The notes below the pieces were generated by a model. That model searched no databases. It had not been told where the DNA came from and saw nothing but the letters and a program-made list of their open reading frames with translations. Of a stretch of DNA of 8,323 nt, positions 1 through 7,156 are shown one piece after another (the stretch's first letter is position 1; each line of letters starts with the position of its first letter). Source of the DNA: Actinomycetota bacterium. Its GTDB lineage: Bacteria; Actinomycetota; Actinomycetes; S36-B12. The stretch lies in the NCBI GenBank assembly GCA_027729865.1, contig JAQCBM010000076.1, positions 1 through 8,323 of the forward strand. Direction: 5' to 3'. A program made the position numbers and the translations under genes.

Positions 1-93
1 CGTTGCCGGACCCTTGGATGAACTAGAACTGGTTGCGCCCGTGTTGAGAGCATTGACCTCGCGCAGCAGGCGCTCGATGTCGTCGTCGGCCAT
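1..93 (-). CDS. Unrecognised protein, N-terminal fragment (runs off left edge)
   Basis: Thirty-one codons are visible, starting at an ATG whose complement is at 91-93 and continuing past the window edge without a stop. A G-rich stretch (GGGGG, complement at 95-99) lies just upstream and could act as a ribosome binding site. The peptide begins MADDDIERLLREVNALN, which looks like a short acidic amphipathic helix, followed by a Ser/Thr-rich low-complexity stretch that includes five serines in a row (residues 22-26). There is no signal peptide or membrane segment in what is visible. I do not recognise the family and give no function. It lies downstream of the cold-shock gene on the same strand but is separated from it by a hairpin terminator, so it is probably transcribed mainly on its own. 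The start is reasonable; the identity is unknown. Confidence 0.5.
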   Translation of the reverse strand, partial: MADDDIERLLREVNALNTGATSSSSSKGPAT

Positions 94-116
94 ACCCCCA
101 GTGTGCATGACGCCGG

Positions 117-156
117 AAAAAGTTCACGGGCCCCACCCGAAGGTGGAGCCCGTGAG
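117..156 (-). terminator. Intrinsic (Rho-independent) terminator of the cold-shock gene
   Basis: An inverted repeat, CACGGGCCCCACC (125-137) and GGTGGAGCCCGTG (142-154), folds into a 13-position stem with a single C/A mismatch and a CGAA tetraloop. It extends by one A-T pair and one wobble pair to 123-156. On the minus strand it is followed by five T residues (complement of the A run at 117-121). This is the classic hairpin plus U-tract arrangement, 17 bases after the csp stop codon. There is no T run on the plus-strand side, so it should work for the leftward transcript only. Confidence 0.85.
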
Positions 157-173
157 AAGTCGACGGGAGGGAC

Positions 174-377
174 TTAGGAAGTCCGGACCTTGTCGGCCTG
201 CGGACCCTTGGGGCCCTGAACGATGTCGAATTCGACGACCTGGTTCTCCTCGAGGGAGCGGTAGCCGTCTGATTCGATCGCTGAGTAGTGGACGAAGACA
301 TCCGGTCCGCCATCTGCTTGCGCGATGAAGCCGTAGCCCTTTTCAGAGTTGAACCACTTCACGGTTCCTTGAGCCAT
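174..377 (-). CDS. cspA: CspA-family cold-shock protein
   Basis: A 67-residue single cold-shock domain, the normal length for bacterial Csp proteins. These are five-stranded OB-fold proteins that bind single-stranded RNA and DNA in the cytoplasm and act as RNA chaperones. The protein opens MAQGTVKWFNSEKGYGFI. The RNP1 motif is KGYGFI (residues 13-18) and RNP2 is VFVHY (about 30-34), both intact with their nucleic-acid-stacking aromatics, and the end KGPQADKVRTS is typical. The ATG at 377 was chosen because an AAGGAG ribosome binding site lies 10 bases upstream. An in-frame ATG three codons earlier is only two bases from that site and is unlikely to be used. The gene has its own terminator and a leader of more than 100 bases free of genes, consistent with regulation at the mRNA level. 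The family is certain; which csp paralogue it is (cspA, cspB and so on) is a naming choice. Confidence 0.96.
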   Translation of the reverse strand: MAQGTVKWFNSEKGYGFIAQADGGPDVFVHYSAIESDGYRSLEENQVVEFDIVQGPKGPQADKVRTS

Positions 378-408
378 GTTGCACATTCTCCTTGCACGAA
401 GTTTCGCG

Positions 409-455
409 CCGGACACCTCGCCCGGAGCGGGCTAGCCGTTCAAACCTTCGTCCGG
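409..455 (-). promoter_or_regulatory. Nested hairpin in the putative csp mRNA leader
   Basis: CCGGAC (409-414) is complementary to GTCCGG (450-455), enclosing a second perfect inverted repeat, GCCCG-GAG-CGGGC (420-432). On the leftward transcript this would form a two-tier stem ending about 32 bases before the csp start codon. Cold-shock mRNAs are known in other bacteria to carry structured, temperature-responsive 5' leaders; whether this one acts that way is inference. The pairing is also possible in single-stranded DNA of either strand. Confidence 0.4.
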
Positions 456-566
456 AATCTGTGCTCGTGCTCAGAAACTGCTACGTCACCTGGCTGGCGG
501 CGCTTCATGAACGGTGGTGCTGATCGGTACTTGCCTGCCTTGAGCATAACCACACACCCCCGTCGC

Positions 567-572
567 TACGCT
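567..572 (+). promoter_or_regulatory. Candidate -10 box of a leaderless argS promoter
   Basis: TACGCT matches the actinobacterial -10 pattern TANNNT and ends six bases before the GTG at 579, which is the spacing expected if transcription begins at the start codon itself. A weak -35-like TTGAGC lies at 540-545 with a long 21-base spacer. The absence of a purine-rich ribosome binding site before the GTG supports a leaderless mRNA, which is common in actinobacteria. This is a motif match only. Confidence 0.35.
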
Positions 573-578
573 CACGCG

Positions 579-2237
579 GTGACCATCGACGAATTGCGGA
601 CAGCAATTGGCCGGTCACTTGCCCACGTTCTGGCCGACTCGGGGATCGACACTCCAGCCGACGATCAGATCGTCGTGGAGCGACCCAAGTCCCGAGAACA
701 CGGCGACTACGCCACCAACGTGGCCCTTGTCCTAGCCAAGAAGGTCGGACGAAACCCACGGGAACTCGCCACCGAATTGGCCAAGCAGTTGGGGTCTATC
801 GCGGGGGTCGCCTCGGTCGATGTGGCTGGCCCCGGCTTCGTCAACATCACCCTCGACGCGGCGGCCCAAGGTGAGGTTGCCCGGATCGCGGTAACCGAAG
901 GCGAGAAGTACGGGCATTCGACGACCCTTGCCGGGCGAACGATCAACGTTGAGTTCATCTCGGCCAACCCCACCGGACCGTTGCACCTCGGTCACACGCG
1001 CTGGGCTGCTGTGGGCGACGCGATCGCGCGCGTGCTGGCGGCAGCCGGTGCAGATGTGGCCCGGGAGTTCTACATCAATGACCGCGGCGTGCAGATGGAC
1101 AAGTTCGGTGAATCGGTGCGGGCTGCGGCCAATGGACAGCCGGTACCCGAAGACGGTTATCACGGCGGATACATAACTGACCTCGCTGCAGCGATCGTCG
1201 CCGAGGACCCGGACATCCTCGATCAACCCGACGATGATCAGCTCGTCGCTTTCCGCGAAGCCGCCTACGCCAAGCAGTTACGCCAGCAGCAACAGGTGCT
1301 CGATCTCTTCCGGACGCACTTCGATGTCTGGTACTCCGAGCGCCACCTGCACGCATCGAATGCGGTGGAGCGAGGGCTCGATCGGCTGCGCGAGCAAGGC
1401 CACGTCTTCGAGCTCGATGGGGCAATCTGGTTGCGCACTACCGATTTCGGCGACGACAAGGACCGCGTTCTGGTCAAAGCCGACGGTGAGTACACGTACT
1501 TCGCCTCCGACACCGCTTACTACGTCGACAAGCGCGCCCGCGGTTTCGACGTAAATATCTACCTGCTCGGCGCCGACCACCACGGCTATGTGAACCGCCT
1601 TCGCGCGGTTGCCGCGTGCGCCGGAGATGACCAGGACACGAATATCGAGGTCTTGATCGGCCAACTTGTGAAGATCACCCGTGGCGGCGAGGAAGTCAAA
1701 CTCTCCAAGCGCGCCGGCAACATCGTGACCCTCGAGGACCTCGTCGAAGAAGTGGGAGTTGACGCCGCCCGCTACACCCTCACCCGCTACCCGGTCGATT
1801 CCCCGCTCACCCTCGATCTGGAAACCATCACCCGCCAGACCAACGACAACCCGGTGTTCTACGTGCAATACGCGCATGCACGAATCTCTTCGGTGTTGCG
1901 CAATGCCGAGGAACTCGGGATCGATTGGCGTAAGGCAGATTTCGATCCGGGATTGCTGTCCCATGAGCGCGAGGACGATCTGCTCGGCACCATCGCCCAG
2001 TTTCCCTCCGTTGTGGCGAGCGCCGCTGAATTGCGTGAACCGCACCGAGTCGCCCGTTACCTCGAGGAACTCGCCACCGTCTATCACCGTTTCTACGACG
2101 TGTGTTGGGTGTTGCCCCGGGGGGATGAGGAGCTCTCCGACCTGCATGTAGCTCGGCTCTGGTTGTGCGCGGCATCGAGGCAAGTCCTCGCCAATGGGCT
2201 GGACATGCTGGGCGTGAGCGCACCCGAACGCATGTAG
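579..2237 (+). CDS. argS: Arginyl-tRNA synthetase
   Basis: A class I aminoacyl-tRNA synthetase that charges tRNA-Arg with arginine using ATP, in the cytoplasm. From the GTG at 579 it is 552 residues, close to the roughly 550 usual for actinobacterial ArgS. In order: an N-terminal tRNA-contacting domain (about 1-115); the Rossmann catalytic core with the HIGH-type motif HLGH (136-139) inside SANPTGPLHLGHTRWAA; the segment YLLGADHHGY (328-337) of the core; the KMSKS-type loop as KLSKR (374-378); and the C-terminal helical anticodon-binding domain from about 420, including NPVFYVQYAHAR (424-435). The start was chosen because homology begins right after it (TIDELR) and the length fits. The frame stays open upstream with an ATG at 507 that would add 24 residues, but it lacks a ribosome binding site and the added sequence is not family-like. 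It is the first gene of the conserved argS-lysA-hom-thrC-thrB-rho block and lies 89 bases before lysA. Confidence 0.97.
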   Translation: MTIDELRTAIGRSLAHVLADSGIDTPADDQIVVERPKSREHGDYATNVALVLAKKVGRNPRELATELAKQLGSIAGVASVDVAGPGFVNITLDAAAQGEVARIAVTEGEKYGHSTTLAGRTINVEFISANPTGPLHLGHTRWAAVGDAIARVLAAAGADVAREFYINDRGVQMDKFGESVRAAANGQPVPEDGYHGGYITDLAAAIVAEDPDILDQPDDDQLVAFREAAYAKQLRQQQQVLDLFRTHFDVWYSERHLHASNAVERGLDRLREQGHVFELDGAIWLRTTDFGDDKDRVLVKADGEYTYFASDTAYYVDKRARGFDVNIYLLGADHHGYVNRLRAVAACAGDDQDTNIEVLIGQLVKITRGGEEVKLSKRAGNIVTLEDLVEEVGVDAARYTLTRYPVDSPLTLDLETITRQTNDNPVFYVQYAHARISSVLRNAEELGIDWRKADFDPGLLSHEREDDLLGTIAQFPSVVASAAELREPHRVARYLEELATVYHRFYDVCWVLPRGDEELSDLHVARLWLCAASRQVLANGLDMLGVSAPERM

Positions 2238-2326
2238 TCCCTCTCGCCTCAGCGTGCTCGATATCGGTGCTGCCCTAGCCTTGGCCCGTGCGCGCTCATC
2301 CGGCTGGACCCAGGCATGGGGAATTC

Positions 2327-3703
2327 GTGGCCGAGTCCAGTATGGCTTCGGGCGCTCCCTCGCCTGCCGCGGTCGATGCGCTGGATTCACGGGTGTGGCC
2401 CCGCAATTGCGTCCGGGACGCCTCTGGTGTCATGACCGTCGCGGGCGTTGACGTTCGCGATATCGCTCGGGACTTCGGCACCCCGGTTTTCGTCCTCGAT
2501 GAGCAGGACCTTCGATCCCGTGCTCGCGAGTACGCCCTGGCCTACCGGGAAGCCGGTGCCTCGATGGTGTTCTACGCAGCCAAGGCCTTCCTGTCCACCG
2601 CTGTGGCGCGTTGGGTGACCGAGGAAGGGCTGGGGATCGACGTCGCCAGTGGAGGAGAGCTCGCGGTTGCGATGCGCGCTGGGGTTCCTGGCGAACTTCT
2701 ATTGATGCACGGAAATAACAAGTCCGAAGAGGAGATCGCGGCGGCCGTGGACTACAGCGTGGGACGCATCGTGATCGATTCCTTCGAAGAGATCGCGCGG
2801 GTTGCGCAGGCCGCTGCCAAGGCTGGACGCGTTCAGCCGGTGCTCGTGCGAGCCACCGTGGGCGTTGAAGCGCACACGCATGAATTCATTGCGACGGCGC
2901 ACGAAGATCAGAAGTTCGGTCTTTCAGCGCAAGGAGGAGCAGTCGAGGAAGCTGTGCGGCGCATCGCGAAGTTGCCAAGCCTCACTTTGGTGGGACTTCA
3001 CTCACACATTGGTTCGCAGATCTTCGATGCTTCGGGTTTCCAGATTGCCGCTGCGCGCGTGGTGGCGTTGGCCCAGCGCATTTACGACGAACAAGGAATC
3101 GAACTCGAGGAACTCAACCTCGGTGGGGGAATGGGAATCGCCTACCTGGACTCCGATGACCCGCTGGATGTTGCGGACATGGCGATGCAGATCGGCGACA
3201 TCGTGGCCAAGGAATGCGCCGACGCGGGGATCACCGTCCCGGCTCTGGCATTCGAGCCTGGTCGGGCGATCGTCGGACCGGCGGGAATCACTGTGTACGA
3301 GGTCGGCACCATCAAGCCGGTGGAACTCGATCACGGGCTGGTGCGCACCTATGTTTCGGTGGACGGTGGCATGAGCGACAACATCCGCACCGCCCTCTAC
3401 GGAGCCGATTACACGGTGCGGTTGGCATCGAGGTCCTCCATGGCCGAGCCGATGCTGTGCCGCGTGGTAGGCAAGCACTGCGAATCCGGGGACGTGGTTG
3501 TTCGCGATGCGTGGCTGCCTTCGGACCTCGCCCCCGGGGATCTGCTTGCGGTTGCCGCAACCGGTGCGTACTGCCGATCGATGGCCTCGAACTACAACTT
3601 CGTGCCCCGACCCGGAGTTGTGTCGGTCAAAGGAGGCGATGTCTCCACGGTCCTTCGCCGCGAGACCATCGATGATCTTCTCGGCTTGGAACCGACCACC
3701 TGA
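2327..3703 (+). CDS. lysA: Diaminopimelate decarboxylase
   Basis: A PLP enzyme of the alanine racemase-like fold type III that decarboxylates meso-diaminopimelate to L-lysine, the last step of lysine synthesis. From the GTG at 2327 it is 458 residues (family about 420-450). The PLP lysine is K86 in YAAKAF, within the N-terminal TIM barrel. Other family motifs are HGNNKS (128-133), VEAHTHEF (180-187), the HSHIGSQ loop (225-231), the glycine loop GGG (266-268) and EPGR (310-313), both of which contact the PLP phosphate. The C-terminal beta domain carries CESGD (385-389), which contributes the active-site cysteine from the partner subunit of the dimer, and GAYC (413-416). The GTG start has a GGGGAA ribosome binding site five bases upstream. 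An ATG at 2342 (453 residues) is a possible alternative, and the conserved sequence begins only at VWPRN (residue 23). It competes with the hom branch for aspartate semialdehyde-derived carbon. Confidence 0.96.
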   Translation: MAESSMASGAPSPAAVDALDSRVWPRNCVRDASGVMTVAGVDVRDIARDFGTPVFVLDEQDLRSRAREYALAYREAGASMVFYAAKAFLSTAVARWVTEEGLGIDVASGGELAVAMRAGVPGELLLMHGNNKSEEEIAAAVDYSVGRIVIDSFEEIARVAQAAAKAGRVQPVLVRATVGVEAHTHEFIATAHEDQKFGLSAQGGAVEEAVRRIAKLPSLTLVGLHSHIGSQIFDASGFQIAAARVVALAQRIYDEQGIELEELNLGGGMGIAYLDSDDPLDVADMAMQIGDIVAKECADAGITVPALAFEPGRAIVGPAGITVYEVGTIKPVELDHGLVRTYVSVDGGMSDNIRTALYGADYTVRLASRSSMAEPMLCRVVGKHCESGDVVVRDAWLPSDLAPGDLLAVAATGAYCRSMASNYNFVPRPGVVSVKGGDVSTVLRRETIDDLLGLEPTT

Positions 3704-3755
3704 CAGGCTGTGTTCGTCGTCGGGCTCGTATCGAGAATGAAACTAGGGAGTGGGA

Positions 3756-5048
3756 ATGGCTGCGCATGATGAGGTGACGATCGCCCTGCTCGGGGGCGGC
3801 ACCGTCGGCACCTCCGTGGTGGAACTCGTGCGTGAGAACGCCGGCGATCTTGCCGAGCGCGTAGGAGCTCCATTGCGGGTCACGGCAGTGGCCGTGCGGG
3901 ATCTCTCGCGTGCCCGTCCTGGTATTCCCGGCGAGTTGCTATCGGATGATCCGATGGCGGTGGCAACAAGCGGTTCGGACATCGTCGTGGAAGTCATGGG
4001 AGGTATCGAGCCCGCTCGCTCCTGCATCCTGGCGGCGATGGCGGCCGGTTCGAGTGTGGTAACCGCAAATAAGGCGTTACTGGCCGAAGACGGTGCGTCC
4101 CTCTACGAGGCAGCCAGGCGCCATGGCGTGGATCTGTACTTCGAAGCCTCCGTTGCCGGAGCGATTCCTCTCCTGCGTCCGCTGCGCGAATCGCTGGCGG
4201 GCGATCGGGTGCGCAAGGTGATGGGCATCGTGAACGGCACTACCAACTTCATGCTGACCAAGATGGATGAAGAAGGTGCTGCGTACTCCGACGTTTTCTA
4301 CGAAGCCAATGCGCTCGGTTACCTGGAAGCCGATCCCTCGCTCGACGTCGATGGGCACGATGCGGCTGCAAAGGCCGCGATTTTGGCTGAACTCGCCTTC
4401 CACACCCGCGTGACGCTGAGCGATGTGTACGTGGAAGGGATTTCCGAAGTGACTGCCGATGACATGGCGGCAGCGAAAGACATGGGTTTCGTCATCAAAC
4501 TCCTGGCGATTGCCGAACTCGTCGATGGTGACCGCCCCGGGGTGATCGTTCGGGTGCACCCGACCATGCTGCCGAGGGCGCATCCGCTGGCAGCTGTTCG
4601 CGAATCCTTCAATGCGGTGTTCGTTGAAGCCGATGCTGCCGGACAGTTGATGTTCTACGGGCGCGGAGCGGGCGGGAATCCCACGGCTAGTGCCGTGCTT
4701 GGTGACGTTGTCGCTGCTGCGCGCAATCGCCTCAGTGGCAGCAGGGGACCGGGGGAGAGCACGTACACGCAACTACCCGTGCTTCCGATTGGGCAGGCGC
4801 AGACGGAGTATTACGTCAACCTTGACGTGGCCGATAGACCAGGTGTTCTCGCGAGCGTCGCGACGGCTTTCGCTGACAACGGGGTGAGCATCCAGGTTGT
4901 GCACCAAGAAGGGCACGGCGACGATGCCGGCCTGGTGGTCCGCACCCATCGCGCGAGTGACGCTGCCTTGCGCGCAACCGTCAATCAACTGCGGGGCTTG
5001 GACACGGTTCGACGAGTAGTAGGAGTAATGCGAGTGGAGGGCGAGTGA
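3756..5048 (+). CDS. hom: Homoserine dehydrogenase with C-terminal ACT domain
   Basis: Reduces aspartate semialdehyde to homoserine with NAD(P)H, the branch point to threonine and methionine. It is 430 residues, the monofunctional type without a fused aspartokinase. The nucleotide-binding Rossmann domain starts with LLGGGTVG (11-18); EVMGG (79-83) and TANKALLA (103-110) follow, the latter containing K106. The catalytic domain has FEASVAGAIPLL (129-140), GIVNGTTNFML (157-167), and LGYLEADPSLDVDGHDAAAK (187-206), in which D202 and K206 match the catalytic Asp/Lys pair of the yeast enzyme. Residues about 352-428 form an ACT domain (VNLDVADRPGVLASVATAF), the usual site of threonine feedback inhibition, so the enzyme is likely threonine-sensitive. 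The ATG at 3756 has a GGGAG ribosome binding site five bases upstream. A GTG two codons earlier overlaps that site and is less likely. The stop overlaps the thrC start by one base (TGATG), suggesting translational coupling. Confidence 0.97.
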   Translation: MAAHDEVTIALLGGGTVGTSVVELVRENAGDLAERVGAPLRVTAVAVRDLSRARPGIPGELLSDDPMAVATSGSDIVVEVMGGIEPARSCILAAMAAGSSVVTANKALLAEDGASLYEAARRHGVDLYFEASVAGAIPLLRPLRESLAGDRVRKVMGIVNGTTNFMLTKMDEEGAAYSDVFYEANALGYLEADPSLDVDGHDAAAKAAILAELAFHTRVTLSDVYVEGISEVTADDMAAAKDMGFVIKLLAIAELVDGDRPGVIVRVHPTMLPRAHPLAAVRESFNAVFVEADAAGQLMFYGRGAGGNPTASAVLGDVVAAARNRLSGSRGPGESTYTQLPVLPIGQAQTEYYVNLDVADRPGVLASVATAFADNGVSIQVVHQEGHGDDAGLVVRTHRASDAALRATVNQLRGLDTVRRVVGVMRVEGE

Positions 5049-6115
5049 TGAGCGGCGCGCACCAATGGCGTGGCGTGATCGAGGAGTATCGCGATCGGCT
5101 TCCTGTTGACGTGGATACGCCCGTTGTGTCGCTGCGCGAGGGTGGCACGCCGCTTGTCTATGCCTGCTCGTTGAGTGAAACCCTTGGCTGTGAGGTCTGG
5201 CTGAAGTTCGAGGGCGCCAACCCGACGGGGTCCTTCAAGGACCGAGGTATGACCCTGGCCATCAGCAAAGCTGCTGAGGAAGGTGCGAAGGCCGTCATCT
5301 GCGCATCGACGGGCAACACCTCGGCGAGTGCGTCTGCCTATGCGGTCAAGGCGGGCATGGTTTCCGGTGTACTCGTGCCCCAAGGCAAGATCGCCATGGG
5401 CAAACTTGCGCAGGCGATCGTGCACGGCGCCACCTTGTTGCAGATTGATGGAAACTTCGACGACTGCCTCACGATTGCGCGGGAACTGTCCGACTCGTAT
5501 CCGGTGTCACTCGTGAACAGTGTGAACCCCGTTCGCATTGAAGGACAAAAGACCGCGAGCTTCGAAGTGGTCGACATGCTCGGGCGCGCTCCAGATATTC
5601 ACGCCCTGCCGGTCGGTAACGCTGGAAACATCACTGCTTATTGGCGCGGATATATGGAGTACCAGCGCGATGGCATCAGCGACTCACTTCCGCGCATGTG
5701 GGGCTTCCAGGCCGCTGGCGCTGCGCCGTTGGTCGAGGGTGCCCCGGTGGCCAAACCGGAAACCATCGCAACCGCGATCCGCATTGGGAACCCGGCATCG
5801 TGGGATGCAGCTATTGCCGCACGCGATGACTCCGGTGGCGTGATCGATTCCGTGACCGACGACGAAATCCTCGCGGCTTACCGCTTGTTGGCCGCAACCG
5901 AAGGCCTCTTCTGTGAACCATCCAGCGCCGCCGGTGTTGCCGGACTGCTGAAGATGAAACAGGCGGGACAACTGGACCCGGGGCAGGTGATCGTGGTGAC
6001 GCTGACAGGAAACGGATTGAAGGATCCTCAGTGGGCTCTGGATGCGGCTCCCGAACCAGTGGTTGTACCTGTAGAAGTCACGGCGGCCGCCCGTGCCCTT
6101 GGCTTAGCTGATTGA
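5048..6115 (+). CDS. thrC: Threonine synthase
   Basis: A PLP-dependent lyase that converts O-phosphohomoserine to L-threonine, the last step of the pathway. It is 355 residues, the compact form found in actinobacteria. Fold type II motifs are all present: the Schiff-base lysine K64 in NPTGSFKDRGMT (58-69), the substrate-binding ASTGNTSAS (86-94), PQGKIAMGKLAQA (111-123), the PLP-phosphate loop PVGNAGN (188-194), and TGNGLKD (320-326) near the C-terminus. The ATG at 5048 was chosen over a GTG one codon earlier because the GGAGG ribosome binding site (5036-5040) is seven bases from the ATG but only four from the GTG. The overlapping TGATG junction with hom and the 12-base gap to thrB place it in the middle of a hom-thrC-thrB operon. 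Confidence 0.97.
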   Translation: MSGAHQWRGVIEEYRDRLPVDVDTPVVSLREGGTPLVYACSLSETLGCEVWLKFEGANPTGSFKDRGMTLAISKAAEEGAKAVICASTGNTSASASAYAVKAGMVSGVLVPQGKIAMGKLAQAIVHGATLLQIDGNFDDCLTIARELSDSYPVSLVNSVNPVRIEGQKTASFEVVDMLGRAPDIHALPVGNAGNITAYWRGYMEYQRDGISDSLPRMWGFQAAGAAPLVEGAPVAKPETIATAIRIGNPASWDAAIAARDDSGGVIDSVTDDEILAAYRLLAATEGLFCEPSSAAGVAGLLKMKQAGQLDPGQVIVVTLTGNGLKDPQWALDAAPEPVVVPVEVTAAARALGLAD

Positions 6116-6127
6116 CGGCGGCGTGAG

Positions 6128-7084
6128 ATGAGTCTTGTGTTTCGCAGCGAACCGGTCCGAGTGTTGGTGCCTGCCAGTAGCGCCAACATTGGCCCCGGCT
6201 TCGACTCAATGGGCCTGGCGTTGAGTGTCTACGACGAACTCATCGCGATGGTGACCGAAGACGAAGGTGTCCTCGTCGAGGTTGCCGGTGAAGGCGAGCA
6301 TGAAGTGCCGCGCGACGAAAACCATCTGGTGGTGCAGGCCATGCGCATCGCCTTCGATGCCATGGGGTGTCAACCACCAGGTTTCGTGCTCCGTTGCCGC
6401 AATGCCATCCCGCACGGTCGCGGTTTGGGGTCGTCGGCGGCGGCAATCATTGGGGGCATGGCCCTGGCCCGAGCGATGGTGGAACAAAACGCAGTTCCCG
6501 AAGCCTCGGCCAATGTCCTCTTTGACGATGAGGCCCTGTTGGCCACAGCAATCACGATGGAATCGCATCCGGACAATCTTGCTGCGGCACTACACGGAGG
6601 TTTCACCGTTGCCTGGCTAGACGACAGCGGTCACCCTGGCGCTGTGCGATTGGATCCGCACGAAGCTGTGCGCGCAGTTTTGATCGTGCCGGTCGAAACC
6701 TTGCCCACGGTGACCGCCCGCGAGGTTTTGCCTGATTCCGTGACGTACGACGATGCTCGTCACAACCTGGCGCGCTCTGCCCTGCTGGTCCACGCCCTCA
6801 CCAGAGCACCAGATCTCCTCTTCGAAGCTACATCCGATCGCCTCCATCAGCAGGCGCGTGCCGGGGTGTACCCCGCTTCGGTCGAACTCGTCGAGAGGCT
6901 GCGTGGCGCCGGACTCGCGGCGGCGATCTCCGGAGCTGGCCCGTCTGTCGTCGTCCTCACCGATCAAGCGCGTGCAGTGGAGATGATCGAGTCGATCGCT
7001 GCCGAAACATCGGGGTGGGTGGTCCGGGAGATTCAGATAAGCGGGCGTGGGGCACACGAAAGCCCCCTACCCACCTCCGGATGA
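6128..7084 (+). CDS. thrB: Homoserine kinase (GHMP family)
   Basis: Phosphorylates homoserine with ATP to O-phosphohomoserine, the substrate of ThrC. At 318 residues it has normal length. The three GHMP kinase motifs are visible: motif 1 PASSANIGPGFDSMG (15-29), the ATP phosphate-binding motif 2 PHGRGLGSSAA (95-105), and C-terminal motif 3 ISGAGPSVV (267-275). ESHPDN (145-150) matches the conserved homoserine kinase segment. The ATG at 6128 lies 12 bases after the thrC stop with only a weak G-rich ribosome binding site (GGCGGCG, 6117-6123), so translation may rely partly on coupling with thrC. The protein ends in a short Gly/Pro/Ser tail. It is the last gene of the threonine operon; the next gene, rho, is 214 bases away. 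Confidence 0.97.
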   Translation: MSLVFRSEPVRVLVPASSANIGPGFDSMGLALSVYDELIAMVTEDEGVLVEVAGEGEHEVPRDENHLVVQAMRIAFDAMGCQPPGFVLRCRNAIPHGRGLGSSAAAIIGGMALARAMVEQNAVPEASANVLFDDEALLATAITMESHPDNLAAALHGGFTVAWLDDSGHPGAVRLDPHEAVRAVLIVPVETLPTVTAREVLPDSVTYDDARHNLARSALLVHALTRAPDLLFEATSDRLHQQARAGVYPASVELVERLRGAGLAAAISGAGPSVVVLTDQARAVEMIESIAAETSGWVVREIQISGRGAHESPLPTSG

Positions 7085-7101
7085 GCGGGGTGATACCTTT
7101 T
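7072..7101 (+). terminator. Weak hairpin at the end of thrB, possible inefficient terminator
   Basis: CACCTC (7072-7077) can pair with GGGGTG (7087-7092), including one wobble pair, around the thrB stop codon. It is followed after five bases by four T residues (7098-7101). The stem is short and the T run is neither long nor adjacent, so it may only partly end the threonine transcript, or not at all. No better terminator is seen between thrB and rho. Confidence 0.2.
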
Positions 7102-7133
7102 CTGTGCCTCGTAGGCTGACTTGGAACATGCTT

Positions 7134-7139
7134 TACGAT
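7134..7139 (+). promoter_or_regulatory. Candidate -10 box of the rho promoter
   Basis: TACGAT in TTTACGATTAG fits the actinobacterial -10 pattern TANNNT and lies in the most AT-rich part of the gap. It would start transcription near 7145-7147, giving a rho leader of about 150 bases. No good -35 hexamer is seen at 16-18 bases upstream (GTAGGC region). This is motif-based only. Confidence 0.3.
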
Positions 7140-7156
7140 TAGTAGCGTTTCGAAGA

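Larger units (their letters stand above)
378..578. promoter_or_regulatory. Divergent intergenic region between csp and argS
   Basis: This 201-base gap must hold the start signals of both the leftward csp gene and the rightward argS gene. Visible elements are the csp ribosome binding site (complement of 389-394), a nested hairpin (409-455), and on the minus strand a TATGCT hexamer (complement of 543-548) that fits the actinobacterial -10 pattern TANNNT. It has no convincing -35 partner, and if used would give a csp leader of roughly 150-160 bases. On the plus strand there is a TACGCT hexamer just before argS. No tRNA or extra gene is seen. The contents are seen directly; the promoter roles are inferred. 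Confidence 0.5.

Noticed and set aside
288..578. N-terminal extension of ArgS from upstream starts (including ATG at 507)
   Set aside because: The extra residues do not look like ArgS and overlap the csp gene and its leader, and the 507 start has no ribosome binding site. The 552-residue form from 579 fits the family length.
1278..2390. A 370-codon open frame on the minus strand across argS and the lysA start
   Set aside because: It is antisense to a gene with clear ArgS motifs. Long antisense frames are expected in GC-rich coding DNA, and the translation shows no family motif and has no ribosome binding site.
4077..4772. A 231-codon minus-strand frame inside hom
   Set aside because: A shadow of the homoserine dehydrogenase gene, with no recognisable motif.
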